Source of the DNA: Paramacrobiotus metropolitanus
Taxonomy: Eukaryota; Tardigrada; Eutardigrada; Parachela; Macrobiotidae
Length of the DNA stretch: 64,000 nt
Direction of reading: 5' to 3'
Assembly (NCBI RefSeq): GCF_019649055.1
Contig: NW_026570328.1
Location: 395,985-459,984 of the forward strand
This document shows, piece by piece, positions 29,903-42,857 of this stretch (within the stretch, counting starts at the first letter, position 1; the number at the start of each line of letters is the position of its first letter). The notes beneath the pieces were generated by a model. The model saw nothing but the letters and a program-made list of their open reading frames with translations. It did no database searches and was not told where the DNA came from. The translations under genes were made by a program, and so were the position numbers.

Positions 29903-30688
29903 TTTGTTGTCGTGTATGCAGCAGTGGAATGAAAGGTGTAAATATTAATTTAAAACAGGAGGATCGAGCTCTCCTAAAGTTTCGTAAAAAAGATCGCTAT
30001 AAAATAATTCAAACTCAAAGCATGGCCATTTTTTGGTAAACATACCTTGACTGCGGCAGCTTAGCCGGCCTGCGTATTTCCAACTCACATTTACGTGGCC
30101 GATGTCAGCATCGATAGCCGATTGGCTGAGAAGAAAGAAACTAAATCCTCTAGTGGCTGCTTGTTCAACTGGTAACCACGCCTTCAAGGGTAGACTTTGC
30201 CCTGAAAGACACGCGCATTGCGGAACTGATTTGTCGGGTGCTGTCATGTTGTTGCTATTCCGACCGCCTAGGTGGATGAGTAGGAACGGAAGGTGAAACA
30301 ATCCTAGGCAACCGCCCGCAGAGCGAAGCGAAACGACAATTTCGACGCAACTTCCGGCGTTGTATTACAATTTTGCATTTTGCAGTTTGCTGTTTGCAAA
30401 ACCAATTTTTGCGTTTGACTTTTAAAAATATTTTTATTTTTTAGTACAGCTGTAAAATTTATTCAAAAATCATAATATTGTCATTATATTGGTTTACCCT
30501 AACGGATCTTTTCGATTCTTCTTGTTTTACTTTTGCAGGAATTGAGCTTGAATCTTGTGGCTGTCCTTAGTCATTGAACAGTAAACTGTAAACCAGTTTC
30601 TGTCTGAGCCCTGATATTAGAAAGTTTTCGCGGTTTCCTGTTTTTGTTTTGCTAATGCTGTAAGACAGTAAGTCGCAGCAAAGAAGAG
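29903..30688. promoter_or_regulatory. Shared 5' region between SEC61A (-) and the dehydrogenase (+)
   Basis: 786 bp between two start codons facing apart, so promoters and any 5' UTR introns of both genes lie here. The part near 30060-30360 is more GC-rich than its surroundings and could be a bidirectional promoter core. No TATA box or other defined element was identified. Confidence 0.4.
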
Positions 30689-33600
30689 ATGTCTCCCGTT
30701 CCAAATAAGACACTGCGTTGGGGTATAGCTGGTTCTGGACGCATTTGCAATGATTTTGTGGTGGCGATGATGACACTTCCTAAGGATGAGCACGAGGTAG
30801 GTAAAGGTTTGATCGTCTCTAATCGGTGTGTGCTGCAGTTTCGAGTCCATTTGTTGGATTAACAATTTGCAGTTCTTTTCCGGTAACACTGGAGTTGTTC
30901 AAGCTGAATAAAAAAATTTTGTCCTGAGCTTCTTTACAAGTAATTAACGCCTGTTTGCGAGGTTTTGAGAGTATTCTGGATAGCAGTAATTAAGGATACA
31001 AAATAGCATGTTTGCGTGGTGGGCCACTGGGCACTGGTGTTCTTGTTTTGCTCATCTATTTTGTTTATCTTTTTAGGTCGTTGCGGTAGCCTCGCGGCAT
31101 GAATTCAAAGCGCAAGAATTCGCATCTAGATTGAGTATTCGAAAATTTTATGGTTCATATGAAGCGTTGGCAAAAGATCCGGAAGTCGGTATGTTCGTTC
31201 TGTTTGGTTAGATTTGGAATTTTCAAGTTTGCGGTTGGCGCATACACTTGCACCTGTAAAGATTTAGTCTTGTTTTATAGCTCATACAACAGATTTTATT
31301 CTGACTAATAAAATGGACCGTGTCGATCGTGTTCTCCCCTTGATAAAATTAATTTTTGGTTTTTGGAGCTGTGCAGTCAGTACCCATGTTGTACCTATGT
31401 CTATTGACTGTATTTTTATTTTTTCTTCGCAGATGTTGTTTATATCGGCGCCATTAACACGGAACACAAGAAGTTATGCCTGATGATGCTGCAGCATGAC
31501 AAGCATGTGCTGTGTGAAAAGCCGTTGACTTTGAGATTGGCTGAAAGCAAAGAGCTTTTTGATTATGCACGGAAAAAGGGCAAATTTCTAATGGAGGTAT
31601 GAAAAAATAGCACTGGTGCAGTGGTACTTGAATTTGGTAAATGTACTGTGGAGATATGTATGCGGTAAGTACTCTCCTTTTTGTTCTGCGCTCATAACAA
31701 AACTTGCAGGAAGCGGCATATCGTTTTTTGTTACATTTTATACTGAATTTTCTTTGTTGTTTCTAAACAAGAATTTATCAGTTCTGTCTGCACAAAACAC
31801 TCATTCCCGTTTATATGGTAGGCGATTTGGACAAGGTGTTTTCCCGCCTACAAGCAGCTGCGTGAAGAAATCTTGAAACAGTCTATCGGTCCTGTCCAGT
31901 TATTGACGGCTAACTTTGGATTTCATGCTCCAAACGTCCCGAACCTGGCAGAACGCGACCTTGGCGGAGGAATTCTGTTGAATGTCGGCTGCTACGTCGT
32001 GCAGCTGGCTAATTTAGTTTTTCAAGACCGGAAACCAGCTACCGTAAAAGCAGTGGCGACCTTTAACGAGTCGGGTGAGCGACGTCTTTACCGCATATAT
32101 ATCGATTTTCAGAGAGTTAATTCATGCTTTAATAGTTGTAATACATTTTGCTATCGAAAATATTTCGCTGGATATATGCTTCTAGTAGTCATTTTAACGT
32201 ATTGCAATAAAATGACGTTATTCTTTGGGCAGCAAGAAACTTGATTTCGTCACAGTTTTCGTGCACTCTCGTCACCATAAAATGACGCCATAAAATAACG
32301 CTCTCCATAAAATGTTGATTCAGGAACTGTAATTACATGAAATAAATGACCATTCATAATATACGGTATGATTGCAGGCGTGGATCACACTACAGCCATC
32401 ACGCTCCAGTACGATGATGGCGCAATCGCTCAGTTTTTGGTGTCGATGCTGACGGACTTGGAGTCCACTGCAAGAATAGTTGGAAAGGAGGGTTTAGTTA
32501 TTGAGGTGCGTAAGTAACCAGTGCACATTGTTCGGGCTCGCAGACCGCTGTTGAGCCATTAGGTTTATTTTGCACTTTTATAAAACTAGATGCGGAGTTG
32601 CTGTAAGAGGGATGTTTCGTGCCATCGGTCCACTTTTATCTGCTTTGCCTTCAGAAACTTTAGCGTAAATTTTTTTAAGACATGTTGATCGTAGATGTAT
32701 TTTGTTTCTGATGGCACAGAAACTGCAAAAAAATATCCACTGGTAAAAAATAGCCTGTGGATGATTACTTTGAGCAAGATATATGACAGCTTTTCGTTCC
32801 GGCACGAAATTTACTTTGGAAAATGCTGTTAAATTTCCCCGGAGGTAATCGGCTTACTGGTTCGAACAATCTGTGCTTTAGAAGTTATAATTGTGTATTT
32901 TGTCGCTATTTCTAAGAAAACACTGCCATGATCGTCAAATACACGTCGGGTAATAGTTTTGTTTTGCTTGATGTTGTGACTGAGTAGATTTTTTAACTAT
33001 CTGCCTGTATTTGTTTTATTATTTTTTCGGATGAAGTGTAAACAAGAAAGACGATGGCGGTTGAAACTGCAGAATAAAAATATTATCACTGTAAAAGTCA
33101 GAACCGGCAGTCGAACCCGCAGAGTTCTCTCTATTGCATAGTATAATAAGGCAAACATGCGATAAGCATGTTCCATTTCAAACTAGCGCAAATCTGATAT
33201 TGTTTGATTTTGAGTATAACTGAGGATGTGTTATTAACTGGAAGCTGCAAACAAAAATTATTTTCCTGTACGCTCCCATTTGAACACCAGTGCTCGTTCA
33301 TTTCAGTTGTAAACCGATTGTAGCACGTTTCTTGAAATGAAGCTAATTTGCTATCTGCTTAATTGTATAATTAAATTTCCAATTCCTGTTGCAGATTGGC
33401 GCTCCTTTTCTGGCTCCAACACAACTTAAAACACCATCAGAAGAATTTCACTACAAACTTCCTTTTGTGGATGAGAAGTTTCCGCTTAATTTCATCAATT
33501 CGTCGGGTTTGGCATTTGAAGCTGATGAAGTTCGTCGGTGCATTTTAGCAGGTAAAGTGTTGAGCGGTTTGGCCAATCAATCGGCAAGATTTCATCTGCT

Positions 33601-33791
33601 GTGTAATAGTTTTTGGTTTTTCCTAGCGGGCTCATTACTGAAGAGCGATACCGTTTTCAGTTTTATTCTCCTGTTAATCCGACTTGTTTGCAGGCAAAAC
33701 AGAAAGTCCTCTCATGTCCGAAGCTGATTCCTTATTGAGTGCCGAAATTATTGATGCCATTTGCAAAGAGATAAGGTTGAATTATGATTAA
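30689..33791 (+). CDS. Trans-1,2-dihydrodiol dehydrogenase-like oxidoreductase (Gfo/Idh/MocA family)
   Basis: NAD(P)-dependent cytosolic oxidoreductase related to animal DHDH. Seven exons join in frame: 30689-30796, 31077-31188, 31433-31596, 31822-32074, 32378-32505, 33395-33551 and 33694-33791 (339 aa, close to DHDH). Exon 1 carries the Rossmann motif WGIAGSGRI after a short N-terminus. The family signature CEKPLTL is in exon 3, with the catalytic-region Lys in EKP. NFGFHAPNVPNLAERDLGGG in exon 4 has the conserved LGGG...D/NVGCY pattern. The C-terminal alpha/beta domain covers exons 4-6. The substrate is not predictable from sequence; many DHDH homologues act on sugars or carbonyl compounds. 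Intron 5 (~890 nt) is the longest. Confidence 0.88.
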
Positions 33792-35686
33792 TGAACTTGC
33801 TCCATTCTTGCCTTCCTTAGAGCACACACAGAATCCGGAATATTTTCTATAAAAGCGGACTGATTTTTTATTTGCAGAATTTGTTTTCTGATTTTTTTGG
33901 GAAATCGGATTGGGTTGCAGACTGTGTATTCTTGATTTGTTTTTATAGAACTGATTTTTCTGCATTTTTATTTGATTGCGATTGGTAAATTTGATGTGAC
34001 CACATACAGTACTGTGCGTTAAAGATTTAGTTACATTAAAATATTAAATGGTGACGTAATGGTGTTAGCGGCTTATCAGAGATACTGCCGAGTAGGCTTT
34101 ATACATATATATACAGTTTTTCTTTCGATTTTTAACATCGTATTCAGATACTGCAGTTCTGAGCATATTAAATTAAGAAACTTACAAAGATGACAACAGA
34201 GCAGAGAAGCGCTATGGCCTTTTTTGTTCTGCTTAAAGCTTTAATAACTTATACAGTAAATTTTCCGCTTTGCGTTACACCATGGAATGTGGATTATGGG
34301 AGCATAATTTAGTTCATTCCTTGGAAATAGCATGGCGTTACTTGCACGTTAGCTTTTGATAATGGAGTCGTGCCAATGTAGGGGTGAAGAATCTGTTACA
34401 AAATGGCTCAATTCACTCGACCACAGCCTGATAAGGTGCCCTTTGTTATCGTTCATTTTATCTTGTCGGCAACAAGGTGAACTTGCCTCGTGGACCTGCC
34501 GCTGTTTACGACGACTTCTTTCGTCGTATGCGAACCATTACTTAAGACATTACACCACACGTTTCAAGCTGTCTGAAAATTTACTTGTAAGGTGAAGGCT
34601 CCTTGCCCGCAACGTGATACGGTGTACTTCCGACACCAGTGTACGGCGTGATCGGAGCAATGTCGCCGGTACAAAAGTTGTCGTCGAGCCGGCTCGATGG
34701 CAGCCAGCACGACGAGTGTTTCACTGCTGATCAGCGCCGACAGTCTACCGCATGTGCAATAAAACTATTCTGCGTAGTCGTGCCATATTTTTGCCAAATG
34801 CACATATTCGTGTCGGCTACTCGAAACTTGTTCCAGAACACAAACAGTAATTGCTGGCGTAATTCAAAACGCTAAAATTATATCTGGGTCTCCCACGCCT
34901 CGCCAGCCTGAACGCTGCATGATCATGCGATTATGAAAGAAGTTCGGTAAACATTTTTTGACGCTCATCCACAATTTGCACAGAACACCAAGCCAATTGA
35001 CGATGTCTTTTGATTCATCCAATAATGCTCATGGTGAGTTATTATTAGAACATAATAACGTTAAAACAGAGTCACATATTAAAAACGCACAAACGTTATA
35101 TTAAATAGTGGTACAATCAGCCAAAGAAGCATGAAAACGTTCGGTATATCACAGAGCATCCAATCGCGAAAACACATCCGCAAAAAGTGCCAAAAATCAA
35201 GAATTTTATACAGCTAAAAGTCTTAAAGAGCAAAGACCTTGTGAAGGACAAAAGGTTATTCGCACTATTACTGTACAGTATTGCCAGCGAGGACAGCACC
35301 ATTAGTTTGCATCTGCGATGTGCCGAAAGCAGAACGCATCCATTACACACGGATCCACCCCCGGGAGGAAATACTGTAACCGTTTTGAGCCAAATAATTT
35401 CTGCAGATTCCATGAAAGAGAACATCCGATGAGCAAGAACGGTCTTTGCCACACAGCAAACTCATTCCTGCTGTTTGAGTTGCAATGCCAATCATATTAT
35501 GTAAAACGATAAATACGTCAGTGTTTGAAAGATCCGAACAATTAAACGAGTACAACTTGAAAACTGTACAAAACATCCAAAACACATCCTTGGCCGATAT
35601 AAAGAATAAATTACGATCTGATCACCGAAAATCAATGCCGGCATTTCTATTCCGCTCCAGCTCCAAATGCGCACATAAACAGAAAA
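33792..35686. other. Intergenic region after the dehydrogenase
   Basis: No supported gene. ORFs at 34356, 34639, 35117 (minus) and 35485 show no family likeness. It probably includes the 3' UTRs of the dehydrogenase and of the PPP1R3-like gene. Confidence 0.4.
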
Positions 35687-36667
35687 TCACCAATACGGTT
35701 GATGGTTTTCCAACTGGTTCCAGCTGGCGAATTCGCCCCAAGATTTGCTGGGCGATTCAATCCTGTACGCATCTGTATGCTTTTCCAGTGTGCGTTTGTG
35801 CTTCATGTGTCCCGTAATCAACTGATAATTTTTTCCCTGATTGCTATCCCAGTACTCCTTTCCATCTGTTCGCAATGCCACACAAAATTCAATTAAATGA
35901 CGCTGCTCGGCCTCTTCCGGAATTGCAATCTCGAAGCTAAACGTATCGTAGATGTCCGTGCTACTACTGCAATATTTCGCCGGGAAATCGGAGTATGTTT
36001 GCCAGCCGTTGAATGTGCATCGCACAAAGACATCCTTCTTGAAGGACACATTCTTCACCTTGATGGTGCCCAGAAAACTCTCTGACTTCTGCTTGATTAT
36101 CACATTCTCCAGCGCGACAACATTACTCTCCAGTTTCTCCCGAAAGCCCATATAATCAGCGGCCGGCTGGCTGAAATTCACCTGCCATTCGGATATCTCC
36201 ACCACCAGATCATCAGCATTTTGTGGTTTGGCAGACGAGCCGAACAGGTCAACACGGGGCTCCGCTTCCGGTTCCCAGTAACCATCATCCTCCTCTTCAG
36301 CGAATTCAAACGTGTTAGTCAGATCCAGCCCGACATCATCGGCGAAGCGCACCGTCTTCCTCGCTCTGTTCTTGTTTTCGTAGTTTTTGAGGATGGGCGT
36401 GCTGGTGGTGGTGAGGTTCTTCCGCCGGAAACCCCGTCGCGGGGGCTCCCTGAGGATGAGGGTTATGGGGGGCACCTCATTATCGTCGGACTCCCCGGAT
36501 GTCAAACCGTCCTCCAACGAATCCAGCCGGTCCAGACGTTCGACACGCGGGCTCCTCCGGCCACTGAGGATCGACTGGGTGCTGTTGTTCGACTGGGCGA
36601 CTACGGGAGATTTCTCCCCGGTTTGCGAGCGAAGTGGGTAAGGATTCCGGGCATTTGCAGATCCAAC
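35687..36667 (-). CDS. PP1 glycogen-targeting regulatory subunit (PPP1R3 family), 5' end not found
   Basis: Brings protein phosphatase 1 to glycogen and thereby promotes glycogen synthesis. One long 3' exon is visible, with an AATTTAG acceptor at 36668-36674 and an open frame to the stop at 35687. In order: a Ser/Arg-rich N-terminal part (STQSILSGRRSPRVERLD), the PP1-docking RVxF motif in RKTVRF (~36350), an acidic stretch, and a C-terminal CBM21 domain. The domain has FVRCTFNGWQTYSD and the signature YWDSNQGKNY near its end. The domain order is that of PPP1R3B/C/D/E. If translation began at the Met at 36517 the protein would be 276 aa, but the frame is open upstream to the acceptor, so an earlier exon probably supplies the start; I could not identify it in 36.7-37.5 kb. 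Confidence 0.88.
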   Translation of the reverse strand, partial: VGSANARNPYPLRSQTGEKSPVVAQSNNSTQSILSGRRSPRVERLDRLDSLEDGLTSGESDDNEVPPITLILREPPRRGFRRKNLTTTSTPILKNYENKNRARKTVRFADDVGLDLTNTFEFAEEEDDGYWEPEAEPRVDLFGSSAKPQNADDLVVEISEWQVNFSQPAADYMGFREKLESNVVALENVIIKQKSESFLGTIKVKNVSFKKDVFVRCTFNGWQTYSDFPAKYCSSSTDIYDTFSFEIAIPEEAEQRHLIEFCVALRTDGKEYWDSNQGKNYQLITGHMKHKRTLEKHTDAYRIESPSKSWGEFASWNQLENHQPYW

Positions 36668-39600
36668 CTAAATTAGAAAATCAATGTTTTCTTGAACTTG
36701 CATAATTGCATTAAGCAGTGTTTCGCTTTTAACATTCAGTCAAGAAGATTAATACAAGCAGCGGATAAAAAATAGACGTTTATTTTTTTAAAAACGGGGT
36801 GAGTTAGAAGCTAACAAGTACCAACATCTGCAGTTCCGTATCCCCGATGCGCTATCCAGCCTGGCCCTGTTCGGGGATTCCCCAACTGTTGTTTAGACAC
36901 CCCCTAGTACACTACAGTGACGCTGCCGGTTTAAACTTGATTGCGGCTGCCAATATGTACAGTACAGGGAAAAATACCGCATCATTCATTCGGAGCGTGA
37001 TCGTTATTTACGACTCCGAAGCCTGCACTCTACAGCCTACGCCTATGTCAGCAAATTCAAGCCATTAACCAGTACGGTTAACCGGCGTTCCTTCCGGTCG
37101 CTAAAATCAGATCCCGCGCGGATGTCCGGTCATTCCGGTGCAATTCCAGAGAAAAAAAGCCGGTAATCATAGACTCATGTATGGTACATTGGTACGTACT
37201 ACGTAGCAACTTTCGCTCGAAGTCGACGCGTACAGTATGTGTTTGCCGGCGCCGACGATATCAAATGCAAACGGTGCAGTGGCTGACCAGTGACCAGTGA
37301 CCATCACGTGCAAGCTCACGCCGCTTTTGCGCGTACATCAATGAGAACTGGTTAACTAGCAGTTTTGTGACGAACCAGACAGCCCATGGCCAGTGCAAGC
37401 TGCTTGCTACAAGCCACAAGGTTGTTCTAGCTACGACCTCTTAACACGCTGAAAAGGCAATAACTGATCTTGAAGCACTTCATGACTTATGCTAAAATCG
37501 TGATCAATAAATAGGCTAGAGAATGCAGTAGTAAGCAGAATCCCACATCATGTAAAATCCAGAATCAAACAGAATGTTCTTACTTTTAAGCTACGTAATC
37601 GATGGTTACAATTATATTTTCAGCTACGTATTCAGGGATTACCATTCTGACGAATTGTCACAATATTTTTCAACTTTTGCAACTATGAATTTTGAAAGGA
37701 ATTTTGGAAATCACCTTACCATAATAAATTATACAAAGCCACACAAAACTACTTACGTTTTACAAAAAAAACCTGAAACTAAATGTAAAGTGTTGTCATA
37801 TATCGCCAACGGTTTTCTACAAGATTTACCTGCTTACTAACTTACATTTAAAATGTAATAGTTTACAAACTGTAAAATGCACAGCAGCGTAGATATGCAC
37901 GTGCCTATGTAATACAGATATGTGCCTATTGCACGAATACAGAATAACGAAAAAAATGACTGACACACATCAATTATGCAGAAATATGATTACAATTACT
38001 GAGTAGGTTTTCATTAATAAAAGTGCTTTTTGCCAATACCTGGAAATCGAGCATGTAGTTGTAGTGGTGCGACGGAGGAAACTGAGCAGCAGTAGATGAT
38101 TTTAGAGGACCGACCATGTAAATATCGTAACCCGTTGCAGGGAATGGCATTCCCGTTACCCGAAAAACGGTAGACTTGGCACGGAAATTTCAACACCACC
38201 AGTCCCTGAGCAAGTGCAGTGCACAAATGCCACTACGCTTTTAGCGCCCAAATTATGTAATCAGGCAACAACACCGCATGCCGTTTATAGACACACTTAT
38301 CTTTAAATTGAAAACGTTTTTAACTAAAAATTAAAACCACGATAAAACAAGTAGAAGGCTTCTTGGATACACTGAGAGAAAATCATGCCGTGTGGAATAA
38401 ATAAAAGTCAAAGATAAGGATATTCACAGGCATAGGCCAAGGGTTCAAAATTAAGAAAGTCGCAGACAAATGATAGATTAAAGAATCCGTTTCGAGGAAC
38501 ACGGTCTTTTCAATGTGTCCGCATATTGTACAAGTTTATGCCACAGTTGAAACGAATGGTTTGACTCGTCTCTCGTCATAATAAAAATCCCTTTAGCGGA
38601 TTCTCATCACCATATAGGCGCCCACCAATAAGCAGTTTTGTTGTGTCGACTGCTGCGGACTGCATATTGCGCACGTGAAACGATCGTGCATGCATCGTGA
38701 TGCTGTTTGGTATGGCAGTGTCACTGAAGTGTGGCCGGGACATTTCAGCAGTAAACTGACCGGGCGTGATACGCTGTTATGGCCAAGATTCATTGCGCGT
38801 GTTCTGCGGGTTCAGCTTCCTGATTAGAAATGGTGTCCTGAAATGATTTGTGTTAGTCAATAAAGTAATGTTTCCCGTCTCTAATGAAAATTTGAAGTTT
38901 TCAATAACCTGACGCCACTTTGTTGTACGTTACAAGATGGGGTCACGCTACAATCAGTAGTCAGTACACTACTCGTAGGAATACATGTACGGGCTGGTTG
39001 CATCCTGGGCGTGGACTGATGGGAACCATGTGTATTTATCAGTTATGTAGTTTATCTAATAATTAAACCCTTTTTTGCGGATAAAGTCTTAATTACTTGT
39101 TTGCTGCTTTCAAAACCAGGGAAATATTTTTGCTATCTTGTTAACGTTGTTTCCGTGATACGGCTTGCGTGCTACCTTTTACAGTAAGCACGTAAGTAGT
39201 AAGCACTTCAGTGCTGCAGTGCATGCTGCATCATTATAATTAATAAAAATCCTGAAATGTATTCAACCACTTTAATTATGCATCAATAAAAAAATGAATA
39301 AATGGCAGATGAACATAGAATCTTGAAATTCGAGTACCAAGCTGTCAATACTAACACAGGTGAATGCTAACAGAGGTATTTTTTGCTAGAAATATCTGTA
39401 GTATGTATGATACGAGTACAGTAATACGGTAATACCATTAAATTGTGGTTGAGGTTGTTTAGCGAGTCTGGTTTACCCTGTCTATTGTACTTCCGAAACC
39501 GTTATCAGTGTTCGCCGCAACTTTGATAAACAGACGGAAAAGTGAACTAATGGTAAGCAAATGCAGTGCTTAAAATTACTTAAAAGTGGCTAGTTTTTTT

Positions 39601-41245
39601 AAGCAGCATCATCGTTTTAGCAGTAGTGCAGGGAAATATTGCATTTATACCAGCCCTGGATCATAAATTATCTATGTAAATAAGTTACCAACATAAGATC
39701 TACAGCAGTTTATCTTAATTTTGTCTGCTTGGTTTTAGGTTAAAAACTTGAAATGTTGTTATGGGGTCTTTAGAGCAATCACGGTGTTCTGCAGAGATCT
39801 GATAACACGGACCGGGACAAAATTACTACTTCTAATATTTAAATGAAAATTCAATCAATGGAAAAAATAAAACTACTACGAGGGGCAATGGTATACAGCT
39901 AAAAAAACCATAATAAAATTTAGAATAAACTGCGCATTATATATAGTTATATACGCTGTTTAATCTTGCCTTGCGTTTTAGGAAGCAGATCACACGAGTA
40001 TTCGTACGCAAGAAGTGCATAGTATTATGTCATGGAACCATAATTATCTGATTTGGTGGAATTAGTAAATGTGGGGTGTGGACCGTGTGACGTACATGCA
40101 ATACATATACACAATATGTTAAATGTATGTTAATACACAATATATACAATATGTTAAATGTATGTTAATACACAATATACACAATATGTTAACACAATAT
40201 ATTAACATATATTAACATATACACAATATATTAACATATATTAACATATACACAATATATTAACATATACACAATATGTTAATACACAATATGTTGAATG
40301 GTTGTATGTTCAAGAATTTGTTTAACCATGGCGTTTGCGGTCAGCAAAAGACTAGCAAATACTTTTATCGCAAAAAAAATGTGTTAACGTGCCACTGTGT
40401 TCGACTACTGTACATAGTGTATTGTATATACTGATGCACGTGCACGTGCCCGTTGCCACGATTAACTTCACTGCTCGATGAATCTACGATTCTACAGCAA
40501 TTATCAACGTTAAATTCCTTGCGCTTTGTTATTCCGGCATTGCACACCGAATAAAGCCCTCAACCAAAAAACGTCGAGAATGAAAAGTTAAAAGTTGTAG
40601 TTCCAACGAAAAGTAGGCTATGCTATGCCTGTATGTTATAATATGGTTTATTATATGAATGAATGTTCCATGTTAATTTAGCTTGCATGCCCGCAGCTTG
40701 AAATAAATTTCTTTGCATATTTTTACTACATAATAAAGTACTCAATCCCTCCTGTTATGGCATGTTAGCATGTCTCTGACAAGCAGCATCAGGATTAGTT
40801 ATTGTCATTGCTCGTTGCTTCTACACAAGCAGGTAATAATGAGCAGGTAATAATGTAGCTTAATGTTTATAAACACAGCTGCACAATTCTGTAACTGGAC
40901 ACACAAAATATTTTAGGTAGAATTGCAAATTGTCCTAACAGCAAAGAATTGTGCAACGCACTTGTCGTCTTCCGAAAATACTCAAAAAAACAGTGCCAAC
41001 TGGAAACACATGTTGTTGTTAATCAGCATAAACTTAAGATTACTTCGAAAACTCTGCAAAAGTTATGCAAATGACTTATGCACATTACGGTAAGGTGCAA
41101 CTCCATTCTGTTAGACTATTAAAATGTAAGGCAAACGGCCACTGATTGTGAGTGACATATAATTCTTCATAATTATAACTGCGAAAGGTCAGTTTTCTTT
41201 TGCGACCACCTTATCCGTAGCTGTAAGTCTACAGTAAGTACTAAA
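36668..41245. other. Long intergenic region (4.6 kb)
   Basis: No exon, RNA gene or mobile element recognised. 36850-37450 is less AT-rich and could include the missing 5' exon or promoter of the PPP1R3-like gene. The ORFs at 37574, 38014 and 38593 have no family likeness. Confidence 0.4.
40095..40300. repeat. AT-rich minisatellite
   Basis: Degenerate tandem copies of ACACAATATATTAACATAT and TACACAATATGTTAA words across about 200 bp. Confidence 0.85.
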
Positions 41246-41311
41246 TTGGCGTTGATAAAAAGTTGGTTCTGCAAATTCGGCACCAGCGCTAGCACACTTT
41301 CATTAGGCAGA

Positions 41312-42352
41312 ATGTTGGACATCATCGGTATTCTACCCAAATTTCTTGTCCTATTCTTATCTGGGAGTTTTGTCTTGGCGCAACAAGCACCCCCAATGCC
41401 GACACCGCCCTTCACCGGCAACATGCCTGGTCATCTTTTCGTGGCTAATACATCTGATTCTGGCTCACACACATCACCGGAAACCACGTTGATGCTGGTC
41501 ACGGAGCCAACGGATCTAGTTTTATCTAATCCGACGCCAACCAATATTCCGGCTGCGATACTCAATGCGACCTTTCCGGTGAAGCCACCCAACCCACTGC
41601 CTCCCGGAACCGGCACGCCAATCCACGTGCCGATGGTCTCCAGTAGTAATATTAATGTAGATGCTCCAATATCCGGTCACAACATCGTGGAAGGAACACC
41701 GCACGAAGGCGCTCCTGAGTCTTCATCACATACTGACAACATCGAAGAAAACCACGACATTCCTCAGGGTCCGGGGTTCGGTGCACCGATGCACTGGCCG
41801 GGATTTCTTCCACCATTCTATGGTCACCACCCTTTCCCAGGCGTGCCTCCCATGGGAAACGGATTCGGACATCCTCCGTTTCACATGGCCGGCATGCCGC
41901 CGATGCCATTTATTCCTCACCCGAATATGACCGGTATGAATAATTCACCGTTTGCGGGATCCATGCCGTCGATGCTGCCAATGAGTCCTGTCCGGTCTGC
42001 CGTACCGCGGGCGGTTTCCCATGGTACACTGCGCCGTATGGGTGTCTCACTGGGTTCGCGTGCATTAACGCAAGGCTCCGTTGTCTTAGTTCGGCTTGGA
42101 GTGCCGATTAATGGTACCAGCGTCCACAAAAGCGGTTCTACGGGGTCACTGACGCCGGTATCGGGGTCAACGGCAGTCGTGGCGAATAATGCCGCAGCCA
42201 GCATCAACGTTAACAACGATGGTATGAATCAGACCACAATTGCGCCAGTAATGCCGGCAAACAGTGAAAAAGTACGACAGTTAGGAGATCCCAATCAGCT
42301 AGTCCGCTCTATGCTATCAGCACTTCCGGCTGATGGAAGTGTTGATATATAA
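41312..42352 (+). CDS. Secreted Pro/Gly/Met/Asn-rich protein, unknown function
   Basis: I do not recognise this protein. A single exon is open from 41246. I prefer the Met at 41312 because it gives a classic signal peptide (MLDIIGILPKFLVLFLSGSFVLA, about 23 residues) with cleavage before QQAPPMP; product 346 aa. The mature part starts with Pro/Thr-rich sequence, then has a Pro/Gly/Met/His-rich tract (residues ~160-240: WPGFLPPFYGHHPFPGVPPM, GHPPFHMAGMPPMPFIPHP), then an Arg/Ser/Val-rich segment. Several N-glycosylation sequons are present (NTS, NAT, NMT, NGT, NQT). No Cys in the mature part. It could be an extracellular matrix, cuticle or egg-coat protein, which is inference from composition only. 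Confidence 0.7.
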   Translation: MLDIIGILPKFLVLFLSGSFVLAQQAPPMPTPPFTGNMPGHLFVANTSDSGSHTSPETTLMLVTEPTDLVLSNPTPTNIPAAILNATFPVKPPNPLPPGTGTPIHVPMVSSSNINVDAPISGHNIVEGTPHEGAPESSSHTDNIEENHDIPQGPGFGAPMHWPGFLPPFYGHHPFPGVPPMGNGFGHPPFHMAGMPPMPFIPHPNMTGMNNSPFAGSMPSMLPMSPVRSAVPRAVSHGTLRRMGVSLGSRALTQGSVVLVRLGVPINGTSVHKSGSTGSLTPVSGSTAVVANNAAASINVNNDGMNQTTIAPVMPANSEKVRQLGDPNQLVRSMLSALPADGSVDI

Positions 42353-42571
42353 AAGGTAAACATGTTTTATACTTCCTGGTGCCAGATTAGATCACTATAA
42401 TGACACAATACGGTCTTTATGCATTATTACAATTTTTCCATTTTTTGGAAGTACAGTCAAATGTATGCCTGTTTCTGCAAAGCGTTTGTATTTCCGTTGA
42501 CGTGAATTTTTCAACTACTGTACCATAATACAGTAACAAAACTGTTTTTGTGCGTTTGATATTGATAAAAA

Positions 42572-42577
42572 AATAAA
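42572..42577 (+). terminator. Putative poly(A) signal AATAAA
   Basis: AATAAA about 220 nt after the stop of the secreted Pro-rich gene and before the convergent dehydrogenase gene. Confidence 0.5.
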
Positions 42578-42857
42578 GAATGCAAATTTTCTTATCATGC
42601 CAAATTTTGATATGTTATGCATTGATTACGTGAAAATAATTATGAAAGTGATGGATGGACGCCGTCGTTGGGACCACTGCAGCGTATTGATACTCGTATA
42701 ATCACAAGAGAGAAATATTTTGGATCAAATTAACGTACGAAGAATGGCTGCAAAGTGGTAACAATTAACACTGTTACAGCGCCAACCAGTCTTGCAAGTT
42801 ACAATACGAGTACAAATACATGAAGTTTGAAAAACGTTCAAGATCCGTATGAACAGG

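Noticed and set aside
33095-33135. tRNA T-arm-like string (reverse strand GGGTTCGACTGCC)
   Set aside because: No matching acceptor, D-arm or anticodon arm at the right distances.
36221-36676. 151-codon plus-strand ORF
   Set aside because: Antisense shadow of the PPP1R3-like exon.
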